64,000 nucleotides of DNA. Origin: Cypionkella psychrotolerans. GTDB lineage: Bacteria > Pseudomonadota > Alphaproteobacteria > Rhodobacterales > Rhodobacteraceae. The stretch spans positions 186,001 to 250,000 of the forward strand of contig NZ_LGIC01000086.1 of the NCBI RefSeq assembly GCF_001294535.1. The letters run 5' to 3'. Shown here one piece after another: positions 7,107-15,859 of the stretch. The position numbers were made by a program, and so were the translations under genes. A model generated the notes under the pieces. The model was not told where the DNA came from. It saw only the letters and a program-made list of their open reading frames with translations, and made no database searches. Within the stretch, counting starts at the first letter, position 1. Each line of letters starts with the position of its first letter.

Positions 7107-9452
7107 ATGACCCAACCCACCGTCCGCGAGATTTTCGACAGCATGGCATATGGCCCCGCCCCTGAAAGCAATGCCGAGGTCATGGCTTGGCTGCATAAAC
7201 ACCAAAGCTTCGGCCACTGGATCGACGGCGCCTTCACCAAACCCGGCGAGACGTTTGAAACCCGCAACCCAGCAACGGCTAAACCGCTCGCGCATATCAC
7301 CCAGGGCACCGCGTCTGATGTGGATGCCGCCGTCAAAGCCGCCCGCCGCGCCCAACCGAAATGGGCGAAACTGCCCGGCTATGCCCGCGCCAAATATCTA
7401 TACGCCCTCGCGCGCCTCGTGCAGAAACATTCCCGCCTGCTGGCCGTGCTGGAAACCATGGACAACGGCAAACCAATCCGCGAATCGCGCGACATCGACA
7501 TCCCGCTTGTCGCCCGCCATTTCTACTACCACGCGGGCCTTGCGCAACTGATCGACAGCGAACTCCCCGGTCAACAAGCCTTGGGCGTCTGTGGCGCGGT
7601 GATCCCGTGGAACTTCCCGCTGCTGATGCTGGCATGGAAAGTTGCTCCTGCCCTCGCCGCAGGCAACACTGTGGTGCTGAAACCCGCCGAATACACCCCG
7701 CTCACCGCTTTGCTGTTCGCCGAACTGAGCCGAGAAGCGGGCCTGCCGAAAGGCGTTTTGAACATCGTCACCGGCGACGGCGATACCGGCGCGGCGCTGG
7801 TCAACCACCCCGATGTCAACAAAATCGCCTTCACCGGATCAACCGCCGTGGGCCGCAAAATCCGCGAAGCCACCGCAGGTTCCGGCAAAGCGCTGACGCT
7901 CGAATTGGGCGGCAAATCCCCCTACATCGTGTTCGACGACGCAGATATCGACTCTGCCATCGAGGGCCTTGTCGATGCGATCTGGTTCAACCAAGGCCAG
8001 GTCTGCTGCGCCGGATCGCGACTGCTGATCCAAGAAGGCATCGCCGAGCGGTTCTACGAAAAACTAAAACGCCGGATGGACGGCCTCCGTCTTGGTGACC
8101 CCTTGGACAAATGCATCGACGTTGGCGCCATCGTCGACCCGGTGCAACTCGCCACGATCAAAGGCCTCGTGGAAACCAACAAAGACGGCGAAACCTACCA
8201 TGCCGCTTGCGCGGTGCCCGAAGGCTGCTTTTACCCGCCGACCCTGATCACCGGGCTCTCCGCCGCCTCCACCCTGATGCAGGAAGAAATCTTCGGCCCG
8301 GTGCTGGTCGCCATGACCTTCCGCACCCCCTCTGAGGCCGCCGATCTCGCCAACAACACCAAATACGGCCTCGCCGCGACGATCTGGAGCGAAAACATCA
8401 ACCTCGCCCTCGACGTGGCCCCGAAAGTCAAAGCCGGAGTCGTCTGGGTCAACGCCACCAACCTGTTCGACGCCGCCGCTGGTTTCGGCGGCGTGCGCGA
8501 AAGCGGTTTTGGCCGCGAAGGCGGTTGGGAGGGGCTGATGGCCTATGTCAAACCCAGCCGCGCAACCAAACCGCTGAGCCCGATCAAGGCCATCGACGCC
8601 CCCGCCATCATCGAGGCCTCCAGCATCGACCGCACCGCCAAACTCTACATCGCAGGCAAGCAAGCCCGCCCCGATGGCGGCTATTCGCAACCGATCTGGT
8701 CGCCGAAAGGCAAGCTGCTCGGCCACGCGGGCCTTGGCAACCGCAAAGACATCCGCAACGCAGTGGAAGCCGCCCATGCCGCCAAAGCGTGGGCCAAAAC
8801 CACCGCCCACACCCGCGCGCAAATTCTATATTACATCGCCGAAAACCTCTCCGCCCGCGCCACTGAGTTCGCGGGCCGCTTGCGCGATCTCACCGGTCGC
8901 TCCGGCGAGGTCGAGGTCGAAGCCTCCATCGCCCGCCTGTTCACCTATGCGGCTTGGGCCGATAAATTCGACGGCGCGGTGAAATCCGTCCCCCTGCGCG
9001 GCGTGGCGCTGGCGATGAATGAACCCTGTGGCGTGATCGGCGCGCTCTGCCCCGACGATGCCCCGCTGCTCGGTCTGATTTCCCTGATGGCCCCCGCCAT
9101 CGCGATGGGCAACACCTGCATCCTCGTCCCGTCCGAGCCGTTCCCCCTCGCCGCGACCGATTTCTACCAAGTGCTCGACACCTCAGATTTGCCCGCAGGC
9201 GTCGTCAACATCGTCACCGGGCCACATGCCGAACTCGCCAAACCCCTCGCAGGCCACCGCGATATTGACGCAGTGTGGAGCTTTTCCTCCACCCCGCTCT
9301 CCGCGCTGATCGAGAAAGAATCCGCCGGAAACATCAAGCGCACATGGGTCAACAACGGCCAGTCGCGTGACTGGATCACCGAGGGCGAAGGCCGCACCTT
9401 CCTGCGCGCTGCGACCGAGGTGAAAACCATTTGGGTGCCCTACGGCGAGTGA
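7107..9452 (+). CDS. ALDH16-type double-domain aldehyde dehydrogenase
   Basis: NAD(P)-dependent aldehyde dehydrogenase of 781 aa, much longer than the usual 480-500. The first domain is complete: PWNFPLLM, the catalytic Glu in LELGGK (about residue 266) and the nucleophile in NQGQVCCAG (C300). A second ALDH-like domain (about 510-781) follows but has neither the Glu nor the Cys motif. This arrangement is that of the ALDH16 family, in which bacterial members keep an active first domain and the second is structural. The ATG at 7107 follows AAAGGAC; the frame is open upstream but without a better start. Directly downstream of deoC, it probably oxidises acetaldehyde to acetate. The pathway assignment is inference from the neighbour. 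Confidence 0.88.
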   Translation: MTQPTVREIFDSMAYGPAPESNAEVMAWLHKHQSFGHWIDGAFTKPGETFETRNPATAKPLAHITQGTASDVDAAVKAARRAQPKWAKLPGYARAKYLYALARLVQKHSRLLAVLETMDNGKPIRESRDIDIPLVARHFYYHAGLAQLIDSELPGQQALGVCGAVIPWNFPLLMLAWKVAPALAAGNTVVLKPAEYTPLTALLFAELSREAGLPKGVLNIVTGDGDTGAALVNHPDVNKIAFTGSTAVGRKIREATAGSGKALTLELGGKSPYIVFDDADIDSAIEGLVDAIWFNQGQVCCAGSRLLIQEGIAERFYEKLKRRMDGLRLGDPLDKCIDVGAIVDPVQLATIKGLVETNKDGETYHAACAVPEGCFYPPTLITGLSAASTLMQEEIFGPVLVAMTFRTPSEAADLANNTKYGLAATIWSENINLALDVAPKVKAGVVWVNATNLFDAAAGFGGVRESGFGREGGWEGLMAYVKPSRATKPLSPIKAIDAPAIIEASSIDRTAKLYIAGKQARPDGGYSQPIWSPKGKLLGHAGLGNRKDIRNAVEAAHAAKAWAKTTAHTRAQILYYIAENLSARATEFAGRLRDLTGRSGEVEVEASIARLFTYAAWADKFDGAVKSVPLRGVALAMNEPCGVIGALCPDDAPLLGLISLMAPAIAMGNTCILVPSEPFPLAATDFYQVLDTSDLPAGVVNIVTGPHAELAKPLAGHRDIDAVWSFSSTPLSALIEKESAGNIKRTWVNNGQSRDWITEGEGRTFLRAATEVKTIWVPYGE

Positions 9453-9461
9453 TTACAGCAG

Positions 9462-9486
9462 AATCCGGGCCTAACCCCCCGGATTT
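9462..9486 (+). terminator. Terminator-like hairpin after the ALDH16 gene
   Basis: AATCCGGG (9462-9469) pairs perfectly with CCCGGATT (9478-9485) around an 8-nt loop, 9 nt after the stop codon. The following T run is only three bases, so termination may be weak. Confidence 0.6.
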
Positions 9487-9622
9487 CCCCCAAATTGTTC
9501 ACGCTTCGCAAAAAATTCCCCCTGATCAGGTGCTAAAACCTGTGGCATACTCCCGGTGTCATGCGTAGGCACGCAGGCATCCAAGCACGCCAAAATGGCG
9601 GAACCAAATAAGGGACATTAGA

Positions 9623-10033
9623 ATGATCAACGAGTTCAAAGCCTTCATCATGAAGGGCAATGTGATGGACCTCGCCGTGGGTATCATCATCGGCGCCGCC
9701 TTCACCGCCATCGTCAACAGCCTTGTTGGCGACCTGATCAACCCGATCATCGGCCTGATCCTGGGCGGCGTGAACTTCTCGGACATGTTCATTGACCTTT
9801 CCGGCACCAACCCGGCCACCATGGCGGCCGCGAAAGAATCCGGCGCGGCCGTGTTTGCTTATGGCGCGTTCATCACCGCCATCATCAACTTCCTGATCAT
9901 CGCTTTCGTGGTGTTCATGCTGGTGAAATCCATGAACAAGATCATGCCGAAAAAGGCCGAAGCCCCCGCTGCTCCAGCTGGTCCGACCGAGTTGGACGTT
10001 CTGAAAGAAATCCTCGTTGCTGTGAAAAAGTAA
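9623..10033 (+). CDS. mscL: Large-conductance mechanosensitive channel MscL
   Basis: Pore protein of the inner membrane that opens under high membrane tension to release solutes after osmotic downshock; it acts as a homopentamer. The 136-aa protein starts with the highly conserved [21 protein letters not shown], containing the first pore helix, and has a second helix at about 75-98 followed by a basic cytoplasmic tail. AAGGGA lies upstream of the ATG. The gene stands alone between two terminator hairpins. Confidence 0.96.
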   Translation: MINEFKAFIMKGNVMDLAVGIIIGAAFTAIVNSLVGDLINPIIGLILGGVNFSDMFIDLSGTNPATMAAAKESGAAVFAYGAFITAIINFLIIAFVVFMLVKSMNKIMPKKAEAPAAPAGPTELDVLKEILVAVKK

Positions 10034-10055
10034 CGCGCTCGGCAAACGCCCATGC

Positions 10056-10087
10056 AAAAGGTCCTCGCGCGCAGCGGGGGCCTTTTT
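10056..10087 (+). terminator. Rho-independent terminator of mscL
   Basis: AAAAGGTCC pairs with GGGCCTTTT (one G-U wobble) around a GC-rich loop and ends in TTTTT. It lies 23 nt after the mscL stop codon. Confidence 0.85.
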
Positions 10088-10174
10088 CATCGCACCATAG
10101 CCCAAGCGAACGCGGCAGCGCCTTTGCGGCAGGCTCGATGCCCGCCGCAAACCCACCTGTATTCAACCCAGAAC

Positions 10175-11293
10175 TCAGATCGACAACGCGTCCAGCCCAG
10201 AGATCGTCGGCAACCCCAAAGCCACGCCCACCGCCGCATAGGTCAGCTTGCCCGCGTGAACATTCAGCCCGGCCAGCAAATGTTTGTCCTCGGCACAGGC
10301 CCGCTTCCAGCCCTTGTTGGACAAAGCCAGCATGAACGGCATCGTCGCATTGCCCAACGCCAGCGTTGAGGTCCGCGCCACCGCCCCCGGCATGTTCGCC
10401 ACACAATAATGCATGATGCCATCAACCTCATAGATCGGGTCTTGATGTGTCGTCGCGCGCGAGGTTTCAAAACAACCGCCCTGATCAATCGCCACATCGA
10501 CCAAAGCCGCGCCCGGCTTTAACTCGGCCAGTTGCGCGCGCGAAATCAGTTTCGGAGCCGCCGCCCCCGGAATAAGCACAGCCCCGATGATCAGATCAGC
10601 CTGCCGGGCCAGTTCAATCGTCGTCGCCGCATCGGCATAGCCGCACTTGAATTGACCGCCGAACACATCATCCAGATAGCGCAGGCGGTTCACGGACCGG
10701 TCCAGCACCGTTACATCCGCGCCCATGCCAGCAGAAATCTTCGCCGCATGAGTGCCCACCACCCCGCCGCCAATCACCAGAACCTTCGCAGGCAGAACCC
10801 CCGGCACGCCGCCCATCAACACGCCGCGCCCGCCATTGGCCTTCTGCAAGGTCCACGCCCCGACCTGAGGCGCCAACCGTCCCGCCACCTCCGACATCGG
10901 CGCCAACAGCGGCAACCCACCGCGATCATCCGTCACCGTCTCATAAGCAATTGCGGTGACGCCTGAGGCCAGCAAATCTCGCGTCTGATCCGGGTCGGGG
11001 GCCAGATGCAGATAGGTGAACAACACCTGCCCCGCCCGCAACCGCGCCCGCTCGATGGGCTGCGGCTCTTTGACCTTCACGATCATATCGGCGGCGGAAA
11101 AGACCTCCTCTGCCGTGCCCACAATCGCAGCCCCCGCCACGATGTAATCCGCATCGGTGAAGCCCGCGCCATTGCCGGCCCCGGTTTCGATCATCACGGC
11201 ATGACCCGCGAGCACCGCTTCGCGCGCGGCGTTCGGGGTCATGCCGACACGAAATTCTTGCGGTTTGATTTCCTTCGGACATCCGATTTTCAT
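10175..11293 (-). CDS. ald: Alanine dehydrogenase
   Basis: NAD-dependent oxidative deamination of L-alanine to pyruvate and ammonia (reversible). The 372-aa length is exact for the family. Visible signatures are the N-terminal MKIGCPKEIKPQEFRVGMTP, MIVKVKEPQ, the Rossmann motif VLVIGGGVVGTHAAK (about 170-185) and the C-terminal half with DVAIDQGGCFETS. GGGAGAG precedes the ATG. It is divergent from an Lrp-type regulator, the common arrangement for ald, so alanine-responsive control by that regulator is likely. Confidence 0.96.
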   Translation of the reverse strand: MKIGCPKEIKPQEFRVGMTPNAAREAVLAGHAVMIETGAGNGAGFTDADYIVAGAAIVGTAEEVFSAADMIVKVKEPQPIERARLRAGQVLFTYLHLAPDPDQTRDLLASGVTAIAYETVTDDRGGLPLLAPMSEVAGRLAPQVGAWTLQKANGGRGVLMGGVPGVLPAKVLVIGGGVVGTHAAKISAGMGADVTVLDRSVNRLRYLDDVFGGQFKCGYADAATTIELARQADLIIGAVLIPGAAAPKLISRAQLAELKPGAALVDVAIDQGGCFETSRATTHQDPIYEVDGIMHYCVANMPGAVARTSTLALGNATMPFMLALSNKGWKRACAEDKHLLAGLNVHAGKLTYAAVGVALGLPTISGLDALSI

Positions 11294-11435
11294 AAGCTCT
11301 CTCCCTGATGGACTCTGCGTCCCTGCGCCTCAGCTTGAACCCGAACCGTTGCAAATGTTTTGAAATTTTACTGACACTCTGCGCGGTCCGTGGTAGATTC
11401 TGCGAATAAATGCCGATCTGAGAAAGATTTTCACC
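11294..11435. promoter_or_regulatory. Divergent ald / Lrp-regulator control region
   Basis: A 142-nt gap between the divergent starts of ald and its presumed regulator. It has an AT-rich centre near 11350-11370 (TTGCAAATGTTTTGAAATTTT), AT-rich tracts being the sort of DNA Lrp/AsnC proteins bind. I cannot mark exact operators or promoter boxes. Confidence 0.45.
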
Positions 11436-11900
11436 ATGGCCGCCGATTTAGACGCCACCGACCGCCGCATCCTCGGGGTCTTGCAAAAAGACGGCCGCAT
11501 CACCAATGCCGATCTGTCGGAACGGGTAAACCTGTCGCCCTCGGCCTGTCACCGCCGCGTGCAACTGCTGGAGGAAGCCGGCTATATCGACGGCTATGTC
11601 GCTTTGCTGAACACCCGCCGCATGGGCAAGCCGACCACGGTATTTGTCGAGATCACCCTGCAGAGCCAAGCCGAAGACCTGCTCGACGCCTTTGAGCGCG
11701 AAGTCGCCAAGGTGCCAGACATCTTGGAGTGTCACCTGATGGCAGGCACCGCCGATTACCTGATCAAGATCATGGCCGAAGATACCGAGGATTTCGCCCG
11801 CATCCACCGCCAACACCTGTCGCGCCTGCCCGGTGTGCGCCAGATGCAATCCAGCTTCGCCCTACGCACCGTGGTCAAAACCACCGCTCTGGCGGTCTAG
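11436..11900 (+). CDS. Lrp/AsnC family transcriptional regulator
   Basis: A 154-aa feast/famine regulator. The N-terminal AsnC-type helix-turn-helix is clear (DATDRRILGVLQKDGRITNADLSERVNLSP, written here only as its landmarks DRRIL, GRITNADLS and SPSACHRR), followed by the RAM ligand-binding domain (about 75-150). Because it is divergent from ald, the natural inference is that it binds L-alanine and controls ald, as AldR-type proteins do. The direct target is not shown by the sequence. Confidence 0.9.
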   Translation: MAADLDATDRRILGVLQKDGRITNADLSERVNLSPSACHRRVQLLEEAGYIDGYVALLNTRRMGKPTTVFVEITLQSQAEDLLDAFEREVAKVPDILECHLMAGTADYLIKIMAEDTEDFARIHRQHLSRLPGVRQMQSSFALRTVVKTTALAV

Positions 11901-11903
11901 CAG

Positions 11904-12341
11904 CTATACTTTGTAAGCCACCAGCACCGCCCCCGCCCCAATCAGGCAAACCCCCAACCAGTTCAGCCAGGACAACTGCTCTTTCAGGAAAATCGCCGCG
12001 AAGATCGCCACCAGCACCACGCTGAGCTTGTCGATGGTCGCCACCCGCGCCGCATCGCCCATCTTCAGCGCCCGGTAATAGCAAATCCACGAGCCGCCCG
12101 TCGCCAGCCCCGACAGCGCCAGAAACACATAGGTTTTGCCGGGAACAGAATCCAAAGGCTGCGCCTGCCCCGTCGCCCAGACGATCACCGCAATCACCAC
12201 CAGAATAATCGCAGTGCGGATCAGCGTCGCGAAATCCGAATTGATCTGCGACACGCCGATCTTGCCAAAAATCGCCGTCAGCGCCGCAAAACCCGCTGAG
12301 GCCAAGGCCCAGAACTGCCAGCTTCCCATCAGTGCCTTCAT
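11904..12341 (-). CDS. EamA/DMT-superfamily transporter, single-domain
   Basis: A 145-aa membrane protein with one EamA unit of about five helices, such as WQFWALASAGFAALTAIFGK at the start and the glycine/serine-rich YVFLALSGLATGGSWICYYRAL in the middle. Full-length DMT exporters have two such units; the single-unit form probably dimerises, as small multidrug-resistance proteins do. The substrate is unknown. The ATG at 12341 follows GCGAGGA; the frame extends 40 codons further upstream but that part has no family character. The stop is 4 nt from the convergent Lrp gene. Confidence 0.8.
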   Translation of the reverse strand: MKALMGSWQFWALASAGFAALTAIFGKIGVSQINSDFATLIRTAIILVVIAVIVWATGQAQPLDSVPGKTYVFLALSGLATGGSWICYYRALKMGDAARVATIDKLSVVLVAIFAAIFLKEQLSWLNWLGVCLIGAGAVLVAYKV

Positions 12342-12522
12342 CGCATCCTCGCCCGCCCAAGTGTCCATATCATGCGCCCAGACCATGATCTTCTGCAAGG
12401 CATGCGCGTTGACGGTCTGATCCAACCGGACTGTGCCGTAGCCCCCTTGGCTGATGTCCAATCATGCAAGCGTTACACGGCTTCGCTAGCCTCTCGCCAC
12501 ACAGCCAGAGGAGACTCCAGTC

Positions 12523-14448
12523 ATGAACAAAACCCCTGAAAATCTGCACAGCCGCACCACCAACAAACCGATGCGCGATATCATTGCCGACCGCTCGCGC
12601 CGCAGCTTTCTGAAAAGTGCCGGGGCGACGCTTGGCGCTGTGGCCGCGCAAGGTTTTGTCGGCTCGCTGTTTTCCACCCAAGCCTATGCGCAGGCCGCGC
12701 AATCCAGCCTGCAATTCACCGAACTGACCCGCATCTATGACAAGATGCACCATGTCGCCGAGGGTTATAAGGCAGATGTCGTGGTCGCTTGGGGCGATGC
12801 GATGAAGGCCGGGCAAGAGGCTTTTGACCCCGCCAAAATCGACGCCGCAGCGCAGGCCGACCGATTCGGCTATAACTGCGATTACATCGCCTTCATGCCG
12901 CTGCCGCGCGGCTCGCAGACCTCAGATCACGGACTGCTGTGTGTGAACAACGAATATGTCTCGCCGAACGTGATGTTCGCCGACATGACCGAAGATGACG
13001 CTAGCGCGAAGATGACCGAAGCGCAGGTTGCGCTGTGCAACATGGCGATTGGCCATTCCATCGTGGAAATCATCCGCAAGGACGGTGTGTGGTCGGTTGT
13101 GCAAGACAGCCCGCTGAACCGTCGCATCACGCTGGACACGCCGATGACGATTTCCGGCCCTGCCGCTGGCAACGCGCATCTGAAAACCTCTTATGACCCG
13201 ACCGGCACGATGGCCAAGGGCACCACATACAACTGCTCGGGCGGCGTGACGCCGTGGGGCACCGTGCTGACCTGTGAAGAAGGCGCGTCGGATACCTTTG
13301 GCGGCTCGATCGAGGGCAACCCCGAGGCGGCTGCGCTGGAACGCTACGGCTATGATGGCTCGGATTATTATGGCCGCGCGCGCTTCGATGCCCGCTTCGA
13401 TATGGGCAAAGAACCGAACGAGCCGAACCGCTTTGACTGGGTTGTTGAAATCGACCCCTACGACCCCAACTCCACCCCCGTCAAGCGCACCGCTTTGGGC
13501 CGGATGTCGCATGAGGCCTCCACCGTTGTGCTGAACAAAGACGGTCGTGTGGTGGTTTACATGGGCGATGACGATTACTTTGAATACGTCTACCGCTTTG
13601 TCACGGAAGCGAAATATGATCCGGCCAACCCGGCCTCGGGCAAGGATTTGCTGGATGCGGGCACGCTTTCGGTCGCGCGCTATGATGCCGATGGCAGCAT
13701 GACATGGTTGCCGCTGACCCACGGCACCGCAGGGCTGACCGCAGAGGCAGGTTTTGCCGATCAAGCCGATGTGGTGCGCAAGGCGCGGCTGGCGGCGGAC
13801 GTTCTGGGGGCCACGCCGATGGACCGCCCGGAAGATATCGAAACCAACCCGGTGACGGGCCGTGTTTACGCTGTGATGACCAAGAACAAGAAAATCACCC
13901 AAGACAAGCTGAACCCCGCCAACACCCGCCCGGAAAACCTGTGGGGCCATATCGTCGAGATGATCCCACCGGGTGGTGTTGGCGTTGATGCCGACCATAC
14001 CGCCGAGAAATATGGCTGGGATCTCTTCGTTCTGGCGGGCAACCCGAAAGACCCGGCGACCAGTTCCACCTTTAGCCCGGATACCTCTGAGAACGGCTGG
14101 TTCGTGAACCCCGACAACCTGACGTTTGATCCCAAAGGCCGCATGTTCGTCTCCACCGATGGCGCCAATGACTTTGACATCGCCGACGGGGTGTATGGTG
14201 TCGATACCGAGGGCCCGGCGCGCGGTCTGCCCAAGCTGCTGTTCGCCTGCCCGATTGGCGCAGAGGCCTCCGGCCCGTGCTTTACGCCTGATGGCACCAC
14301 CTTGTTCATCTCGGTCCAGCACCCGGCGGAAAATGCAGAGACGCTCGACAAGGCCGAAACGCTCTGGCCCGACTTCAAGGAAGGCGGTTTGCCGCGTCCA
14401 GCTGTTGTTGCGATCCAGCGCAACGACGGTGCCGAAGTCGCCAGCTGA
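12523..14448 (+). CDS. phoX: PhoX-family (DUF839) alkaline phosphatase, Tat-exported
   Basis: Predicted periplasmic phosphomonoesterase of the Ca/Fe-dependent PhoX type, which releases phosphate from organic esters. The 641-aa protein has a twin-arginine signal (SRRSFLKSAG at about 25-34, then a hydrophobic stretch and AYAQA cleavage site) and DUF839 landmarks: CSGGVTPWGTVLTCEEG, GRMSHEASTVVLNKDGRVVVY and RPEDIETNPVTGRVY. GAGGAG precedes the ATG. I could not see a PHO box in the 181-nt gap to the divergent EamA gene, so phosphate control is not supported here. Some DUF839 proteins have no proven phosphatase activity. Confidence 0.87.
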   Translation: MNKTPENLHSRTTNKPMRDIIADRSRRSFLKSAGATLGAVAAQGFVGSLFSTQAYAQAAQSSLQFTELTRIYDKMHHVAEGYKADVVVAWGDAMKAGQEAFDPAKIDAAAQADRFGYNCDYIAFMPLPRGSQTSDHGLLCVNNEYVSPNVMFADMTEDDASAKMTEAQVALCNMAIGHSIVEIIRKDGVWSVVQDSPLNRRITLDTPMTISGPAAGNAHLKTSYDPTGTMAKGTTYNCSGGVTPWGTVLTCEEGASDTFGGSIEGNPEAAALERYGYDGSDYYGRARFDARFDMGKEPNEPNRFDWVVEIDPYDPNSTPVKRTALGRMSHEASTVVLNKDGRVVVYMGDDDYFEYVYRFVTEAKYDPANPASGKDLLDAGTLSVARYDADGSMTWLPLTHGTAGLTAEAGFADQADVVRKARLAADVLGATPMDRPEDIETNPVTGRVYAVMTKNKKITQDKLNPANTRPENLWGHIVEMIPPGGVGVDADHTAEKYGWDLFVLAGNPKDPATSSTFSPDTSENGWFVNPDNLTFDPKGRMFVSTDGANDFDIADGVYGVDTEGPARGLPKLLFACPIGAEASGPCFTPDGTTLFISVQHPAENAETLDKAETLWPDFKEGGLPRPAVVAIQRNDGAEVAS

Positions 14449-14456
14449 CAACGCTT

Positions 14457-14485
14457 CCCGCCCACCTGCAATGCGGGTGGGCGGG
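14457..14485. terminator. Hairpin between convergent phoX and transglutaminase-like genes
   Basis: CCCGCCCACC (14457-14466) pairs perfectly with GGTGGGCGGG (14476-14485) around a 9-nt loop, 8 nt after the phoX stop and 16 nt from the stop of the convergent gene. Neither side has a good T run. Confidence 0.55.
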
Positions 14486-14501
14486 GACTCTCCTTCAACG
14501 C

Positions 14502-15308
14502 CTAAGCTTTCACTTCTTCCGCCCAAACCGTAAACTTCTGCAACACATGCGGCCCGAACGAGTGGATCAGCGGAACATCCGCCGCATCCCGCCCGTAAGC
14601 CACCTCAACCCGGCCAATCCGCGGCACGTTGTTGCGCGGATCAAAGGTGTGCCAGCCGCCATCCAAGTAAACCTGCATCCAGGCCGCGAAATCCATCGGT
14701 CCGGTGACGGGCACACCAATATCCGGGATATAGCCGTTCACATAACGCGTCGGAATGTTCATGCAGCGGCACAAAGTAATCGCCAGATGCGCGAAATCGC
14801 GGCACACCCCGGTGCCCTCTTGCCAGCCCTCATAGGCCGTCCGCGTCACCCGCGCGTTCATATAATCAAATCGGATGTGGCGATGCACATAATCACAAAT
14901 CGCCTGCACCTGCGTATAACCGGGGGCGATATGACCAAACATATCCCACGCGATCTGGCTCAGCTTATCGGTCTCACAATACCGACTACCGACCAGATAG
15001 ATCAAAACCTCATCCGGCAATTCCGCCAGCGGCGTCGGCTGCAACCATGGCATCACCGGATCGGGCAACCCGCTAAGCTCAATCGTGCAATCGCTGCGCA
15101 GGCTGAACAGGCCCGGCTGCGCCACCATCCGCCGACAGGTATTGCCGAACAAATCGCGATACACGGTCGTCGGCACCGCTGGCGTCGTCACCATCGCCGA
15201 TTGCACGCGCAAAGCCTCGCGCAACTCATCGCGCACCGACATCATGCAGATCATCGGCGTTTCTTGCCCACAAGACACGGAGATGTCGTAGCCAAACCTC
15301 AAAAGCAT
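14502..15308 (-). CDS. Transglutaminase-like superfamily protein
   Basis: A 268-aa cytoplasmic protein with an N-terminal beta-rich domain (1-100) and a transglutaminase/cysteine-protease core. The expected nucleophile is in GTGVCRDFAHLA (C169) and the Asp in TFDPRNN (D223). Where the catalytic His of a classical HAW motif would fall, the sequence reads DFAAW (A208). Non-canonical residues at this site may occur in related bacterial proteins, so it may be a non-protease variant. Function is unknown; related genes often lie beside circularly permuted ATP-grasp and alpha-E proteins, which are not present here. Confidence 0.82.
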   Translation of the reverse strand: MLLRFGYDISVSCGQETPMICMMSVRDELREALRVQSAMVTTPAVPTTVYRDLFGNTCRRMVAQPGLFSLRSDCTIELSGLPDPVMPWLQPTPLAELPDEVLIYLVGSRYCETDKLSQIAWDMFGHIAPGYTQVQAICDYVHRHIRFDYMNARVTRTAYEGWQEGTGVCRDFAHLAITLCRCMNIPTRYVNGYIPDIGVPVTGPMDFAAWMQVYLDGGWHTFDPRNNVPRIGRVEVAYGRDAADVPLIHSFGPHVLQKFTVWAEEVKA

Positions 15309-15453
15309 AGACAGCCCTTTCGCTGTGATCGTTTCCAGCTAAACGCCGCTGCCCGCTTTCGGTTGCCAGATTGCTGCGAATGGCCGGGCCTCTGGGTGAA
15401 TAGGCCGAAGATGCCCGCAAAATAGACGATATGCTCTAAATATAATCAAAATG

Positions 15454-15480
15454 AAAAACCCCCGTCCTTACGGGCGGGGG
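15454..15480 (-). terminator. Rho-independent terminator of rpsU
   Basis: A 9-bp stem, CCCCCGTCC (15459-15467) with GGGCGGGGG (15472-15480) including one G-T wobble, and a TTAC loop. Read on the minus strand it is followed by TTTTT. It lies about 65 nt after the rpsU stop. Confidence 0.85.
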
Positions 15481-15545
15481 TCAATCGGGGTGAGGATCGC
15501 TCCTCCAGTGTCGCTAACGTTTGGCAATCTTCGGCAAGCCGAAAA

Positions 15546-15752
15546 TTACATCCCGCCTTCGCGCTGAAGCTTCTTCCGGGCGAGCTTGCGCGCACGGCGC
15601 ACGGCTTCGGCGGATTCGCGAGCTTTTTTGACGGAGGGTTTCTCGAAATGTTGCTTGAGCTTCATTTCGCGGAACACGCCTTCGCGCTGGAGCTTTTTCT
15701 TGAGGGCGCGAAGCGCTTGCTCAACGTTATTATCGCGGACGCTGACCTGCAT
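15546..15752 (-). CDS. rpsU: 30S ribosomal protein S21
   Basis: Small-subunit ribosomal protein needed for translation initiation. The 68-aa sequence matches bS21: [20 protein letters not shown] at the start, [19 protein letters not shown] in the middle and a very basic tail. The leader carries AGGAAGG followed by a GGTGACAACCAC stretch before the ATG. The gene is monocistronic, with its own terminator. Confidence 0.97.
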   Translation of the reverse strand: MQVSVRDNNVEQALRALKKKLQREGVFREMKLKQHFEKPSVKKARESAEAVRRARKLARKKLQREGGM

Positions 15753-15859
15753 GTGGTTGTCACCACCTTCCTAAGTTAGAGTTGCACTGAATGTGCAGGC
15801 TTGGCGCGCATAGCAAAGCCCCGTGGCTTTGTCTACCTTACACGAAGAAGGGGATCGAA

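Noticed and set aside
12342-12522. PHO box upstream of phoX
   Set aside because: No pair of CTGTCA-like half sites at proper spacing could be found in the gap.
12922-14526. 534-codon open frame opposite phoX
   Set aside because: Antisense shadow; phoX has a full Tat signal and DUF839 motifs.
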